From Cohnella abietis (GTDB lineage Bacteria; Bacillota; Bacilli; Paenibacillales; Paenibacillaceae), in assembly GCF_004295585.1 (NCBI RefSeq), contig NZ_AP019400.1, positions 6,936,501 through 7,000,500 of the forward strand: a stretch of 64,000 nt of DNA. Reading direction: 5' to 3'. A program made the position numbers and the translations under genes. A model generated the notes under the pieces. The model did no database searches, was not told where the DNA came from, and saw only the letters and a list, made by a program, of their open reading frames with translations. Each line of letters opens with the position of its first letter. The first letter of the stretch is position 1. Of the stretch, positions 37,013 through 46,800 are shown piece by piece.

Positions 37013-37708
37013 ATGTTGAGCCGTTACGAAATGCGAATGGTGGGGATACTGCTTTTGCTCATGCCGCTTTTTATTGTCATCTCATGGTCGGGACTTATTA
37101 GCCGTTTCGATTACCCCGACATTTTGAGGGAGCCGACCTCCGTCATCCTGCAACAATATGACGAAGGCGGAATCACGTTAAAGCTTTATTGGGCAGGAAT
37201 GGTCTTATCGAGCCTGCTTATCATTCCGGTCGTTCTCTCGCTTTACCGACTTACAAACCAGGCCAATCGAAGCTTGAGCCTTACTGCGGCTGGAATTGGC
37301 ATTACCAGCGCTGTCTTCCATGTGCTTGGTTTCTCGAGATGGTTGTTCACCGTTAATTATTTGGCTGGTCAATATGTCGCAACTGATCGTCTGACAGCGG
37401 ATCAACAATGGGTGATTGAGACTAGCTTTAATATGCTTCATATGTATCTGGGTGTAACAATTGGAGAAACGCTTGGCTTTCTAACCATGGGAGTATGGGC
37501 GATCCTGACAGCCGTTGCATTATACCGTTCCCGCTATATCAATGCTGCGGTAGCCGTTCTTTCCATAGGCTGCGGGATTGGCATTTTGACAGGTATCTTG
37601 GAATGGGCTGGATGGTCCTATGCCGTAGAGATCAATGCGATTGCTTACCAATTATGGATTCTGATCATTGCCTATTTGGGGATTACCTTCATTGTGAAAA
37701 AAAGTTGA
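37013..37708 (+). CDS. DUF4386-like integral membrane protein
   Basis: The product is 231 aa with about six hydrophobic segments (near residues 8-26, 62-82, 92-110, 140-175, 180-200 and 207-227). The layout, with an N-terminal 'RMVGILLLLMPLFIVI' and loops rich in Tyr/Trp, resembles DUF4386 proteins of unknown function. ATG 37013 follows AAGGAGTGTAAA. It is transcribed divergently from the AraC regulator, from which it is separated by a palindrome. Confidence 0.7.
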   Translation: MLSRYEMRMVGILLLLMPLFIVISWSGLISRFDYPDILREPTSVILQQYDEGGITLKLYWAGMVLSSLLIIPVVLSLYRLTNQANRSLSLTAAGIGITSAVFHVLGFSRWLFTVNYLAGQYVATDRLTADQQWVIETSFNMLHMYLGVTIGETLGFLTMGVWAILTAVALYRSRYINAAVAVLSIGCGIGILTGILEWAGWSYAVEINAIAYQLWILIIAYLGITFIVKKS

Positions 37709-37882
37709 TCCAGAGCCAATCGTTATCTTCACCATTCGCTCGATCAGCTTGGTATATAAATGGTCGTCTTTATGTCATATGTTTTGTCATTAGGGTCGGA
37801 ATATAACTATATACAAATACTGTTAGTTGTAATTGAACGCAAAAAAACTGGCGACTGTTGAATGCAGGCGCCAGCAACTTTT

Positions 37883-38185
37883 TTACATATATCCAAGCTT
37901 ACCGAGCAGACGGCTCAGCATAATCACCATTTCTGCGCGGGTTGCGGTTTGGTGCGGTCTAAAATTGCCAGCATTGTCGCCTATCACGATGCCGCTGGAA
38001 AGCATTTGCTGTACAGCTCCGACAGCCCAATTCGATACCTCGCCCGAATCGTTCAGCAATTCCAATCCACCCTCGTCTGCGTTGAAGACGGTGCCGCTAT
38101 CGTATGCGATCGCCCTCGCAAAGATGACTGCCAGTTCCTCCCTTGTGACAATATCATTCGGTCGAAGGTGATTTCGTCTATCAAA
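37883..38185 (-). pseudogene. SLH-protein 3' remnant (about two SLH domains)
   Basis: The minus-strand frame reads 'RPNDIVTREELAVIFARAI' and 'AVGAVQQMLSSGIVIGDNAGNFRPHQTATRAEMVIMLSRLLGKL', clear SLH motifs ending at a stop at 37883. The frame loses homology near 38185, where the plus-strand RCC1/SLH frame begins, and there is no start codon or signal peptide. It is therefore the 3' end of a surface-protein gene cut by a rearrangement. Confidence 0.75.
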
Positions 38186-38199
38186 CCGTTCCGATAAAA

Positions 38200-39693
38200 G
38201 TGTTAGATAATGTGGTTTCTGTAAGTTCTGGTGGGAGAAACACTGCTGCGATCAAGACTGATGGCTCCCTCTGGATGTGGGGGGAGAACTACAACGGGCA
38301 GCTGGGTAACGGCTCCAAAAAGGATTCTTTAGTCCCTGTTAAGGTGATGGACAAAGTCGCTGCTGTTAGTCTCGGAGGAAGTTCTCTCACTTCTGGCTAT
38401 ACTGCCGCTATCAAAACGGATGGTTCCCTCTGGATGTGGGGAGCTAATGACTACGGACAGTTAGGCAAGGGGAAACCTGGAGATTCTGCAGTTCCAATCA
38501 AGGTGATGGACAATGTGGCTTCCGTTAGTCTCAGCGGATTCCGCCACGTTGCCGCCATCAAGACTGATGGCACTCTGTGGATGTGGGGACGTAACGGACA
38601 AGGACAGTTGGGTAACGGCTCCTTAAAGGATTCCTCAGTCCCTATTAAGGTGTTGGACAATGTGACCACCGTTAGCTTAGGCTCAATTCACACCGCCGTT
38701 GTTAAGACAGATGGCACTCTGTGGACGTGGGGAGATAACAGAGTAGGGGAGTTAGGTAACGGCTCCTTAGAGATAAAGGAATCCTCAGTCCCTATTAAGG
38801 TAATGGACAATGTGGCCACCGTTAGCTTAGGCGGAAGTCACACCGCCGCCGTCAAGACAGACGGCTCCCTGTGGTTGTTCGGAGACAATCAAAACGGACA
38901 GTTAGGCAACGGTTACACCGGAGACCGGACAAGAAATCAGGGTTATGGGGATTTTCCAGTGCAGACCATTCCTATCAAATTGATGGATGGCGTGGCATCC
39001 ATTAGCAGTGGCAGCCTCCATACCATTATCGTCAAAACGGATGGCTCCGTCTGGTTGGGTGGCCGTAGCAGCTACGGCAACTTGGGAACAGTGACAGGCA
39101 ACGGTGTGGATATATTTAACTTTGCCATGCAGACCATCCCTGTGAAGCTTTCCAACTTGACGGCAAGGTTGAAACCTCCCACCGCTTTTTATGACGTTGC
39201 CGCCAACGCTTACTATACCATCTCCATAATATGGGCAATCAAAGAAGGCATTACCACCGGCACCAGCGCAACCACATTTTCCCCGAACCAAGTAAGCACT
39301 ACGGGGGAAATACTGACGTTGCTCTGGAAAGCCCAGAACTCTCCTGAGCCTACAATCAGCAATCCTTTTTCTGATGTTAGGGAAAGTAATTACTATTATA
39401 AGGCTGCACTGTGGGCCTATGAAAAGGGTCTTGTCTCTGGTTCCACGTTTAGGGCAAATGCTCCCTCTACCCGAAGCATGACTGTGACCTACTTATGGAA
39501 GCTTGCGGGTAAGCCCGACGCTGGGACAAGCGAATTTGCCGATGTACCCAGTAGTGCGGAGTATGCACAAGCTGTGACCTGGGCAGTCAGCAAGGAGATC
39601 ACCAGCGGCACGGACAGCAATACATTTTCCCCAAATATGACTTGTACACGTGGACAAATCGTAACATTCCTCTATAGGAATTTTGCCCAATAA
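38200..39693 (+). CDS. RCC1-repeat protein with C-terminal SLH-like domains, 5'-truncated
   Basis: At least 497 aa. It has about seven RCC1-type repeats ('GSLWMWGENYNGQLGNGS...VPVKVMDNVASVSLG') that would form a beta-propeller, then three SLH-like motifs ('WAIKEGITTGTSATTFSPNQVSTTGEILTLLW' style). It starts inside a repeat ('VPIKVLDN' precedes GTG 38200 in frame) with no signal peptide and no ribosome binding site, so the 5' part with its promoter is missing. The break coincides with the broken minus-strand SLH gene. It is probably not expressed as a functional surface protein. An intact version would be secreted and wall-bound. Confidence 0.8.
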   Translation: MLDNVVSVSSGGRNTAAIKTDGSLWMWGENYNGQLGNGSKKDSLVPVKVMDKVAAVSLGGSSLTSGYTAAIKTDGSLWMWGANDYGQLGKGKPGDSAVPIKVMDNVASVSLSGFRHVAAIKTDGTLWMWGRNGQGQLGNGSLKDSSVPIKVLDNVTTVSLGSIHTAVVKTDGTLWTWGDNRVGELGNGSLEIKESSVPIKVMDNVATVSLGGSHTAAVKTDGSLWLFGDNQNGQLGNGYTGDRTRNQGYGDFPVQTIPIKLMDGVASISSGSLHTIIVKTDGSVWLGGRSSYGNLGTVTGNGVDIFNFAMQTIPVKLSNLTARLKPPTAFYDVAANAYYTISIIWAIKEGITTGTSATTFSPNQVSTTGEILTLLWKAQNSPEPTISNPFSDVRESNYYYKAALWAYEKGLVSGSTFRANAPSTRSMTVTYLWKLAGKPDAGTSEFADVPSSAEYAQAVTWAVSKEITSGTDSNTFSPNMTCTRGQIVTFLYRNFAQ

Positions 39694-39739
39694 TTCTCAT
39701 TCCATAGATGATACGGTTCACCTGAGCACCACAAAAGCG

Positions 39740-39777
39740 AAAGAACTCTTCATGAGAAATAGCATGAAGAGTTCTTT
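39740..39777 (+). terminator. Terminator after the RCC1/SLH gene
   Basis: A 15-bp stem: AAAGAACTCTTCATG pairs with CATGAAGAGTTCTTT around an 8-base loop. Confidence 0.75.
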
Positions 39778-39846
39778 CTATAGAATTGACCATATAAGAA
39801 TCAGGCTTTGCATGATTAGCAGATGCACGCCTTACTAGCGTCAAAC

Positions 39847-40044
39847 TTATACAAATGGATGTGGAATATATAGTTCTTCTAACCGGGTAATTTCTTCAGA
39901 AGTCAATCTAACCGACAACGCCGGAACCGCATCTTCCAGATGGCTGATTTTGGTCGATCCGATAATCGGGGCTGTTACCTCTTCTTTTTGCAGCAACCAT
40001 GCAAGAGCAACCTGTGTGCGTGGAATTCCTCGGTTAGCGGCAAC
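39847..40044 (-). pseudogene. Aldo/keto reductase C-terminal fragment
   Basis: The minus strand reads 'VALAWLLQKEEVTAPIIGST' followed by 'LEDAVPALSVRLTSEEITRLEELY', the typical C-terminal NADPH-binding part of aldo/keto reductases, then a stop at 39847. A stop codon lies just upstream in frame (about 40047) and the other 80% of the gene is missing. It is a gene remnant, about 60 codons long. Confidence 0.8.
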
Positions 40045-40135
40045 TTAGAAACACGACGAGGCTTAGTGTGGTCAAGTCCCTGAACGAGTTACGATACCAA
40101 AGCTTACATCAGGGACTTGGCAGCTATTCTAGCTT

Positions 40136-41212
40136 TTACTTTAACGTTACAGTAAACCAAAAAGAATGCTCATTTCCTTTTGATAACAACCCTGCCTTTC
40201 CGCCTTGCTGCTCTATAATTTCCTTCACTAAAGATAACCCTAATCCTGATCCTCCCGAATCCCTGCTGCGGGAAGAATCTAACCGATAGAATCTCTCGAA
40301 TATTAGAGATTGATCTTCTTCTGGAATCGGCTGACCTAGATTCTTAACGATAACTTCGTAGTCAGACTTGTTCTGCTTCCCTGTAATCTCGACCCAGCCA
40401 CCCTGGTCATATTGCAGCACATTGGTCATAAGATTATGAAGTACTTGTTTTAACCCGTCCTCATCCCCTACTACTTTCGCTGCTTCCGTATTGAGATCAA
40501 TAGTGACCCCTCTATTCTTAAACTCCAATGTAAAATGATCTATACAGGATTCAATCATCTTTTCTATTGAGAGTACATTCACTTTATTTTCATTGGAAAT
40601 TTTCTTTCCTTGCCATACATTCAATTGGTGCAACTGCTCAACTAAACGGGTAATGCGTATCGATTCTTCGTGAAGGGATTGGTAAAGCTCTTTATTACCC
40701 TGAATTATCCCCGTACTTAAAGCTTCCAAATATCCGTTTATATTCGTTAATGGTGTCCGCAGTTCATGTGCGATATCAGACAGCATTTTTTTTCTTAAAT
40801 CCTCTACTTGTTTCAATTTCAGACTTAAATGATTAAAATCAGCCGTTAACTGGCCAATTTCATCTTGAACATGAATCGGAAGTGGGTTTGGCATTTCCCC
40901 TTGAGCCATTTGTTGCGTTGCATGACCCAATTGTTTAAGCGGAAGAAGCAGCTTTTTAACAAAAAAGTAATGGAGGATCGCTGCAATCAACACAGCCGTC
41001 AGACTGGCTTTAATTAAAAAGGCTTGCATCGTTTGTGTAAAAATGGCACTCTCTTCTGGAGTCACAGACGGAGAACTAGAAAACAACATACAGGCATAGT
41101 CTTTTACCGAAACTCCTGCGACCCAAATAGCAATACCAATAACCGCTACATTGATCAATGTAACTTTCCACATGATGTTGATTCGTAATGGATTATTTTT
41201 GAAAAGCAACAA
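40136..41212 (-). CDS. Sensor histidine kinase (ResE/PhoR-like, HAMP-HisKA-HATPase)
   Basis: About 358 aa. The start is uncertain: TTG 41212 follows a GGGG, ATG 41173 lies right before the first membrane segment, and ATG 41242 would overlap the regulator gene by 50 bases. There are membrane segments near the N-terminus ('LINVAVIGIAIWVAGVSV') and at about residue 85-105, then a HAMP domain. 'LSDIAHELRTPLTNINGYLEAL' is the phospho-acceptor H-box, and 'DGLKQVLHNLMTNVLQY' and 'GGSGLGLSLVKEIIEQQGG' are ATPase motifs. It forms a pair with the OmpR-type regulator directly upstream, and the operon also holds ResA-like and CcdA genes. Confidence 0.9.
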   Translation of the reverse strand: MLLFKNNPLRINIMWKVTLINVAVIGIAIWVAGVSVKDYACMLFSSSPSVTPEESAIFTQTMQAFLIKASLTAVLIAAILHYFFVKKLLLPLKQLGHATQQMAQGEMPNPLPIHVQDEIGQLTADFNHLSLKLKQVEDLRKKMLSDIAHELRTPLTNINGYLEALSTGIIQGNKELYQSLHEESIRITRLVEQLHQLNVWQGKKISNENKVNVLSIEKMIESCIDHFTLEFKNRGVTIDLNTEAAKVVGDEDGLKQVLHNLMTNVLQYDQGGWVEITGKQNKSDYEVIVKNLGQPIPEEDQSLIFERFYRLDSSRSRDSGGSGLGLSLVKEIIEQQGGKAGLLSKGNEHSFWFTVTLK

Positions 41213-41888
41213 AGCGATACCCCATTCCTCGGATAGTTTCAATTAGTTCGCTGTCCCCATCCCACATCAGTTTCTCTCTCAAGCGTCCAATATGAACATC
41301 GATCGACCTTTCTGTTACTGCCTTTTCATTATTGGGATACAGTTCATCAATGATCTGTTCCCTAGTTAAAATTTGATTTGGATGTATCATCAGAAAATAC
41401 AAAAGACGGAACTCATGCTGTGTGAGTTGTATGGTTTCCCCTCTAAAATGCACTTCACCACGTAACGTCTTAATAGTAACTCCGCGGTACGTAAGTTTGC
41501 TGCACCGCTGGCCCGTCCTCCGCAAAATGGATTCTACCCGTGCAACCAGTTCACCCGGACTAAACGGTTTCGTTACATAATCATCGGCCCCCGATTTTAA
41601 TCCTTCAATCCGGCTTTGTTCCTCTACTTTAGCCGTTAGCATAATAATAGGAATTTCTTCCTTCAAATCTGCTCGAATGCTCTTGCAGACTTCTTCACCA
41701 CTTATTTTCGGAAGCATTAAATCTAGAATAACAAGGCACGGATCATATTTTTTCAGGGCAGCTAGAGCTCCCTCCCCATCTCCAGCCTCATAGGTTTCAT
41801 ACCCTTCCTTCTCCAGGTACAGGACAATCAATTTTCGGATTTTCACATCATCTTCTACAACTAAAATCCCGGTCCCCTTGACAGTCAT
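41193..41888 (-). CDS. OmpR-family response regulator (ResD/PhoP-like)
   Basis: The product is 231 aa from ATG 41888, 8 bases after GGAGG. The receiver domain has Asp13/Asp14 and phospho-acceptor Asp56 in 'LVILDLMLPKISGEE', and 'LKSGADDYVTKPFSPGEL' carries the conserved Lys. The C-terminal winged helix ('IQLTQHEFRLLYFLMIHPNQILTREQIIDELYP') binds DNA. The gene order thioredoxin-like / regulator / kinase recalls resA-resD-resE of Bacillus, though resB and resC are absent and ccdA takes their place. Confidence 0.93.
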   Translation of the reverse strand: MTVKGTGILVVEDDVKIRKLIVLYLEKEGYETYEAGDGEGALAALKKYDPCLVILDLMLPKISGEEVCKSIRADLKEEIPIIMLTAKVEEQSRIEGLKSGADDYVTKPFSPGELVARVESILRRTGQRCSKLTYRGVTIKTLRGEVHFRGETIQLTQHEFRLLYFLMIHPNQILTREQIIDELYPNNEKAVTERSIDVHIGRLREKLMWDGDSELIETIRGMGYRFVAFQK

Positions 41889-41909
41889 TCTATAGACCTC
41901 CAAATTTAC

Positions 41910-42488
41910 TTAGCGAATTTTTGAAACCATTTTTTCCATCATTTCATGATTCATTGGACCTGTAACTTTTTGCTGAATAACGCCCTTCGAATCAATGATA
42001 AAGCTTGTAGGAAGTGCGTATACTTGGTAAATGTCACCTACTTTATTTTGCTCATCCAATAAAACGGGGAATGTAATTCCAAATTCATTTATAAACTTGG
42101 AAATACGATCTATACTCTTCTCTGAAGTTGTCATATTTATAGCAATAACAGTAGTATTTTCATCTTTGTGCTTTTCATAAAATTTTTGCATATCCGGCAT
42201 TTCAGCTCTACACGGTGGACACCAGGTTGCCCACATATTGACGATTACCTTCTGTCCTCTGAAGTCAGAAAGCTTATAACTGTCCCCATCCAGTGTATTT
42301 AACTCAAAGTCTGGTGCAACGTTGCCTTGATTAATACCAATGGTTTGTGAGGAGATATCGATTCCCTCAATAGCTTGTTCGCTTCCAGCTAAGCTTGCTT
42401 GTCGATCATCATTTTTCTTAATTGTATCGTTAATCCCCCACGCAACCAAAGCAAGCAGCATAACAACCACGATAATATTTTTTTTCAT
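41910..42488 (-). CDS. Membrane-anchored thiol-disulfide oxidoreductase, ResA/TlpA-like
   Basis: The product is 192 aa from ATG 42488. An N-terminal anchor (residues 3-19) is followed by a short linker and a thioredoxin fold with 'MWATWCPPCRAEMPDMQKFY' (Cys90, Cys93) and the cis-Pro loop 'VYALPTSFIIDSKG'. Such proteins reduce disulfides in exported proteins, classically the haem-binding cysteines of apocytochrome c. The gene is 21 bases after ccdA, whose product supplies electrons from the cytoplasm. Confidence 0.92.
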   Translation of the reverse strand: MKKNIIVVVMLLALVAWGINDTIKKNDDRQASLAGSEQAIEGIDISSQTIGINQGNVAPDFELNTLDGDSYKLSDFRGQKVIVNMWATWCPPCRAEMPDMQKFYEKHKDENTTVIAINMTTSEKSIDRISKFINEFGITFPVLLDEQNKVGDIYQVYALPTSFIIDSKGVIQQKVTGPMNHEMMEKMVSKIR

Positions 42489-42509
42489 AGAGAAAATCAT
42501 CCTTTCTTA

Positions 42510-43223
42510 TTAGAAGCTTGGTCCGAAGGAAGCGAGCCATGCACTTAATTTTTGCAGTTGCCCCATAAATAACAGCAATCCCATCGCGATCAAAATCCAA
42601 CCGTTCAGTAGAGACAAACGGGGTAACCATTTATTTATTTTTTTCATGATGCCCTTAGATTTCGTAATCAAGAACGATAACAATAGAAACGGAATGCCTA
42701 GGCCCATCGAATAAAATAACAATAAAAAGATTCCACTATACATCGTTTCAGAAGATCCAGCCAGCAGCAAAATCGAAGATAAAGCCAGACCGACGCAAGG
42801 TGTCCAGCCCGTTCCAAAAGCAACCCCAACGACAAATGAATACCAACCGCTTCTGTTCTTTGGAGCTTTGGTTTCCCACTGTTTTTGAAACATGAGAATA
42901 CGAAAATTTAAAACTCCTGCGATCTGTAGACCAAATATAATAATAAGCAGCCCGCTAATTTTTTCTAGCAGCCCTCGATTCGCAGTGAAAACTTGTCCGA
43001 TCATACTCGCGGAAGCACCCATAAGCATGAAAACCGCAGTAAAACCAAGAATGAAGAGAATCGAACGATTCATCATAGTTCTAATGGAAACACTTTTATG
43101 CTTACCACTCTCATAAGAGCCTGTGAGATTAGCAAGATAAGCAGGTAAAAGCGGAAAAATACAGGGTGAAAAAAAGGATAGCATCCCTGCCGTTACAGCA
43201 AATAAAATTGATATATTGTCCAT
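42510..43223 (-). CDS. ccdA: CcdA-type cytochrome c biogenesis / thiol transport protein
   Basis: The product is 237 aa with six membrane segments; ATG 43223 follows GGAGGAATTATAA. The paired cysteines lie in 'LSFFSPCIFPLLPAYL' and 'GTGWTPCVGLALSSIL', the CcdA/DsbD beta-domain motif. It carries reducing power from cytoplasmic thioredoxin to extracytoplasmic thiol oxidoreductases, here probably the adjacent ResA-like protein. It is second in a five-gene operon. Confidence 0.93.
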   Translation of the reverse strand: MDNISILFAVTAGMLSFFSPCIFPLLPAYLANLTGSYESGKHKSVSIRTMMNRSILFILGFTAVFMLMGASASMIGQVFTANRGLLEKISGLLIIIFGLQIAGVLNFRILMFQKQWETKAPKNRSGWYSFVVGVAFGTGWTPCVGLALSSILLLAGSSETMYSGIFLLLFYSMGLGIPFLLLSFLITKSKGIMKKINKWLPRLSLLNGWILIAMGLLLFMGQLQKLSAWLASFGPSF

Positions 43224-43276
43224 TTATAATTCCTCCAGCAAAGTATTCCTATCTAAGAACACTGGCGTCGAATAAC

Positions 43277-43702
43277 TTATAAAAAAGTAACCGAAAAGAT
43301 GAGCTGGAACAAAGAATAGACCAATTTATAGGAAAACAAGCCTACCACCAACACCGCCGCATACAACCAAAAGGTGATTTTGCGCTTATTGCATTGAACA
43401 AATAAGAAAATAAGGACTACAATTGCCGCTAGCAAGATCCCACGATCGCCTCCGGTAAAATAAAGAATATAGTACGGATTATTCAAAACAGCGACGGGAT
43501 TAAAAATAATGACACTAAACTTCCAAATCATAAATGCCCATAAACAAACACCGGTTATATCTTCTAGAATAGGCTTGCTTACATCACCCTTACCTTTCAA
43601 CCAATATTTCATGGCTGCATAAGCTGCCAGTGCAGAAAAGGCAATCGCGATCCAATTATATTTAATAATCAGCGGCCCCCAAACGATAGCATCTTGCATC
43701 AT
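43277..43702 (-). CDS. Small integral membrane protein in the ccdA operon
   Basis: The product is 141 aa with four predicted membrane segments and a 'YYILYFTGGDRGILLA' motif in the middle, faintly like the glycine-rich loop of prolipoprotein diacylglyceryl transferase, but much shorter. It is the first gene of the operon (53 bases before ccdA), with a good AGGAGGAAACATG start. Function unknown; a role in the same redox pathway is inferred from position only. Confidence 0.7.
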   Translation of the reverse strand: MMQDAIVWGPLIIKYNWIAIAFSALAAYAAMKYWLKGKGDVSKPILEDITGVCLWAFMIWKFSVIIFNPVAVLNNPYYILYFTGGDRGILLAAIVVLIFLFVQCNKRKITFWLYAAVLVVGLFSYKLVYSLFQLIFSVTFL

Positions 43703-43763
43703 GTTTCCTCCTCCTTTAACCCTTACATTAAAGCCTTATTGTTAAGATTCGTTTAACTAGAAA

Positions 43764-43800
43764 AAACCTACTATTAGGCATCTAGCCTAATAGTAGGTTT
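43764..43800 (-). terminator. Terminator of the 43843 SLH gene
   Basis: A perfect 16-bp stem (AAACCTACTATTAGGC with GCCTAATAGTAGGTTT) with a 5-base loop and a T-run on the minus strand. Confidence 0.9.
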
Positions 43801-43842
43801 ATTTTTGAAAGAAACGATGAGGTTGAACTTTCTTACTTACTA

Positions 43843-46800
43843 TTAATCATACATCATAACTTCTACAGGAGTCGCTGGAGTATAGTACGGATTCTGTGAT
43901 AAGTCCTTTACGCCAGCCCCGATTGTAATCGTTGATGAATCCAAGTAAACAATAGGATGACTATCTATACTTTCGACAGTTAACTTAATCCTGCTTGTCC
44001 CTGAACCTGATATTCCCGTAATCCGATAGCCGGTTGCCAAGCCCGGTCCACCATTATGGCTGATCGGCCCAGCCGTAAAGTCATTCATGCTAGCCGTTAC
44101 CTTTTCTGTAAAGTTGAGCACAATTTGTGTCAAGCCGCCACCCAAATTGAAGTAGGCATTATCAACCATAGGTGGTTTGATATCTTTAGAAGAGATTAAT
44201 AAGACATTATCTGAATAATAACCATATAAATCATCAATTTGTTGTGCATATACGGAATCTTCAAACGTCACATTTCTCGCACCTGCCGTGATCGTCAATA
44301 CCTTAACTTCATTGTCCCATGCGTACGTAAGACCAGCGTTTTGGGGCGCACCGTTTGTTATAGCTTGTTCAACAACAAGTTTCCCATTATTCTCCTGTAA
44401 CGTTTCAGAAAAAGTCAATTGGACTGATGTTCCTGCCTCAATCGTAAAGGATTCTGCCTCGTTGCCTAGCGGTGTGACCGTTGGGGTCGATCTATCTAAG
44501 CTCAAAGCTTCGATATAAATGTAACCCCCATTTGCGGACAAATCTGTAAGTCCACTAACAGTAATAACAGCTGAATCTCGTTTACCAATAGCTATAGGTG
44601 CATTACTGCCCTTCACCTTCAATGTAAGAATACTCGTACCCGAGTCTAAAACTTCCTCGATCACTAAATTGCCAGCTGCGGAAGGTACTCTGTTATAATT
44701 TCTGTAATGACGCAAGTCCTGTACCGTAAAATTCGATTTCTCAGCAAATACCGGTTCGTTGAATGTAAGTGTAATCTCAGTTGCACTTATAAATGCGGCA
44801 GAAACAAGTTTTGGGTTGACGTTATCAAATTTCGTAATTGGTAGGGAAAGATTAGCTTCAAGCGCCTTTCCTGTTAAATCTTCGATCCCTGAGCTCACAC
44901 TCATCACTGCTGTATCTCCACCAACCAATGGCGCAAGTCCATTTCCTAACGTACCCTCCACGGTTAACGTAATAACCGATGTACCCGATCCCGCCATTCC
45001 CAAGATTGTGAAGCCAGTTGCGGTTCCGACTCCTTTGTAATGAGTGACTGCCCCAGGCGTGAAATAAGTCAACTGCGTAACCGTGACAGGCTCGCTAAAC
45101 GTCACTTCAAGCGTCGTTGCCGACGTGAAGTTGGCCCAAAGTGCCATTGGCGAACGATTACTTGAAGTTTGAATCAATGGAAAGTCTTGAGAAACATTAC
45201 CAAATTTATCTTCAACACTTACAATCACATCATTCATGAAGTGCGTATCAACAGAAGCAGAGATGGTAAGCTCATGATAAGGTTCATCTGTAACTTCATC
45301 GTATAGGTATTCCCATTCGTAGGATAACGAGTGGTCTGCATTTGCGGATATCACTTTTTCTACTTTTTTTATTGATGAATCTGAAAGTACATCGCTGAAT
45401 TTAAGCAAAATTGATCCGTTTGCCAGTATTGTGAATTCCTCATAAATATTCCCAAGTGCAATGACGGATGGCGGCGTGTTGTCGTATCTAGCGATGAATT
45501 GGTTAGCCACACTTTCCATTACGTTGCCCGCGAGGTCAACCACATCATGGATGGCAATAACACTCGTGGATCCGCCATTCGGACCATAATAATGATTATA
45601 CAAAGTCAAGGTTATCTGATTAGTCCCAGTTCCTGACGATTTAGTAATCGTAGAATCCCCGCGACCATCAGAGATGGTGATGAACTCAGAGAAATTGCTA
45701 CTCGTCGCAATGATCGGTTCGCTGAAAGTAATAACGAGTGTCGTTCTATTTGTAAAAGCTGCGCTAACAACCGTTGGCTTTGTTGTGTCCGGCGTTGGTG
45801 TTGGCGACGGTGTTGACGTTGGTGTTGGTGTTGGTGTTGGTGTTGGTGTTGGTGTTGGTGTTGGTGTTGGTGTTGGTGTTGGTGTTGGTGTTGGTGTTGG
45901 TGTTGGTGTTGGTGTTGGTGTTGGTGTTGGTGTTGGTGTTGGTGTTGGTGTTGGTGTTGGTGTTGGTGTTGGTGTTGGTGTTGGTGACGGTGTTGACGTT
46001 GGCGACGGCGTGACGGCAGACCCGCCTCCTCCGGAGGACGGTGGTGCAGTAGGTGTTTTGATCGTAAGTGGAGGTGTTTCAAAAGTTGAGCCCGGTAGGT
46101 TAATCACGGCTACAACAATCGTACCTTTGCCCAACCACTTCACGATCGCATCTAAAATAAGCTCGTTTATTTTAGAATTTTCAGGTACAGTTACTTGGAT
46201 ATTCTGTGCTTTCACATTGACTGTCTCGAATGCCCCTATTAACGTTACTTTGGCTTGCGCCGGAAGAGAAGCGCTTAGATTTACATTTCCGAAACCAGTA
46301 CCAGTGGCGTTGCTTTCCTGAAGCGTTACCGAGGAATTAACGACAACGAGTGCAATCGTTGTTGTGCCTTCTGATACGATACGCACAATTCCATTGCCGG
46401 TTTTTTTATCGATAATAATCTCACTAAGCACGGAATTCTTAAAATGTATACTGTTCTCGCCCCCGCCTTGCACAGTGACTTTCCCTGTGACCTTGACGTT
46501 CTCTAAGAAAGCATCACCTTCTCCAATACCTTCACCTAGTAATAAGTCCCCGTTAATGACCAAGTTGCGCAAGGTTACGCCTGCTGCGTTGATCGCAACA
46601 TTCTTATTAATCGTTCTAACTCCAGTCGCTGGGCCATGCGTGCCCGCTGCGTTGTAAATGTCGGCTTGATCCCCTCTGTATGCAACCGCACGGTCCAAAG
46701 CTACTACTGCCTCTGCGCGGGTAATCGAGTTCAATGGCATAAAGCTATTGTTCTCATAACCTTTCAGGATGCCATTAGCTGCCGCTGCATTCACAGCCCC

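Noticed and set aside
39693..39724. Possible further att-like copy (CATAGATGATACGGTTCACC) after the RCC1/SLH gene
   Set aside because: Only the GGTTCACC end matches well and the TTTTTCGCCGTCAC arm is absent, so it may be chance. It is not counted in the array.
45818..45986. CRISPR array considered for the regular repeats
   Set aside because: The repeat is an uninterrupted 6-base unit with no spacers. No other spacer-repeat pattern is seen in the window.
45674..46321. Plus-strand frames reading VGVGVG and minus frame reading QHQHQH
   Set aside because: They are other-frame readings of the hexanucleotide repeat in the SLH gene, with no ribosome binding site or family resemblance.
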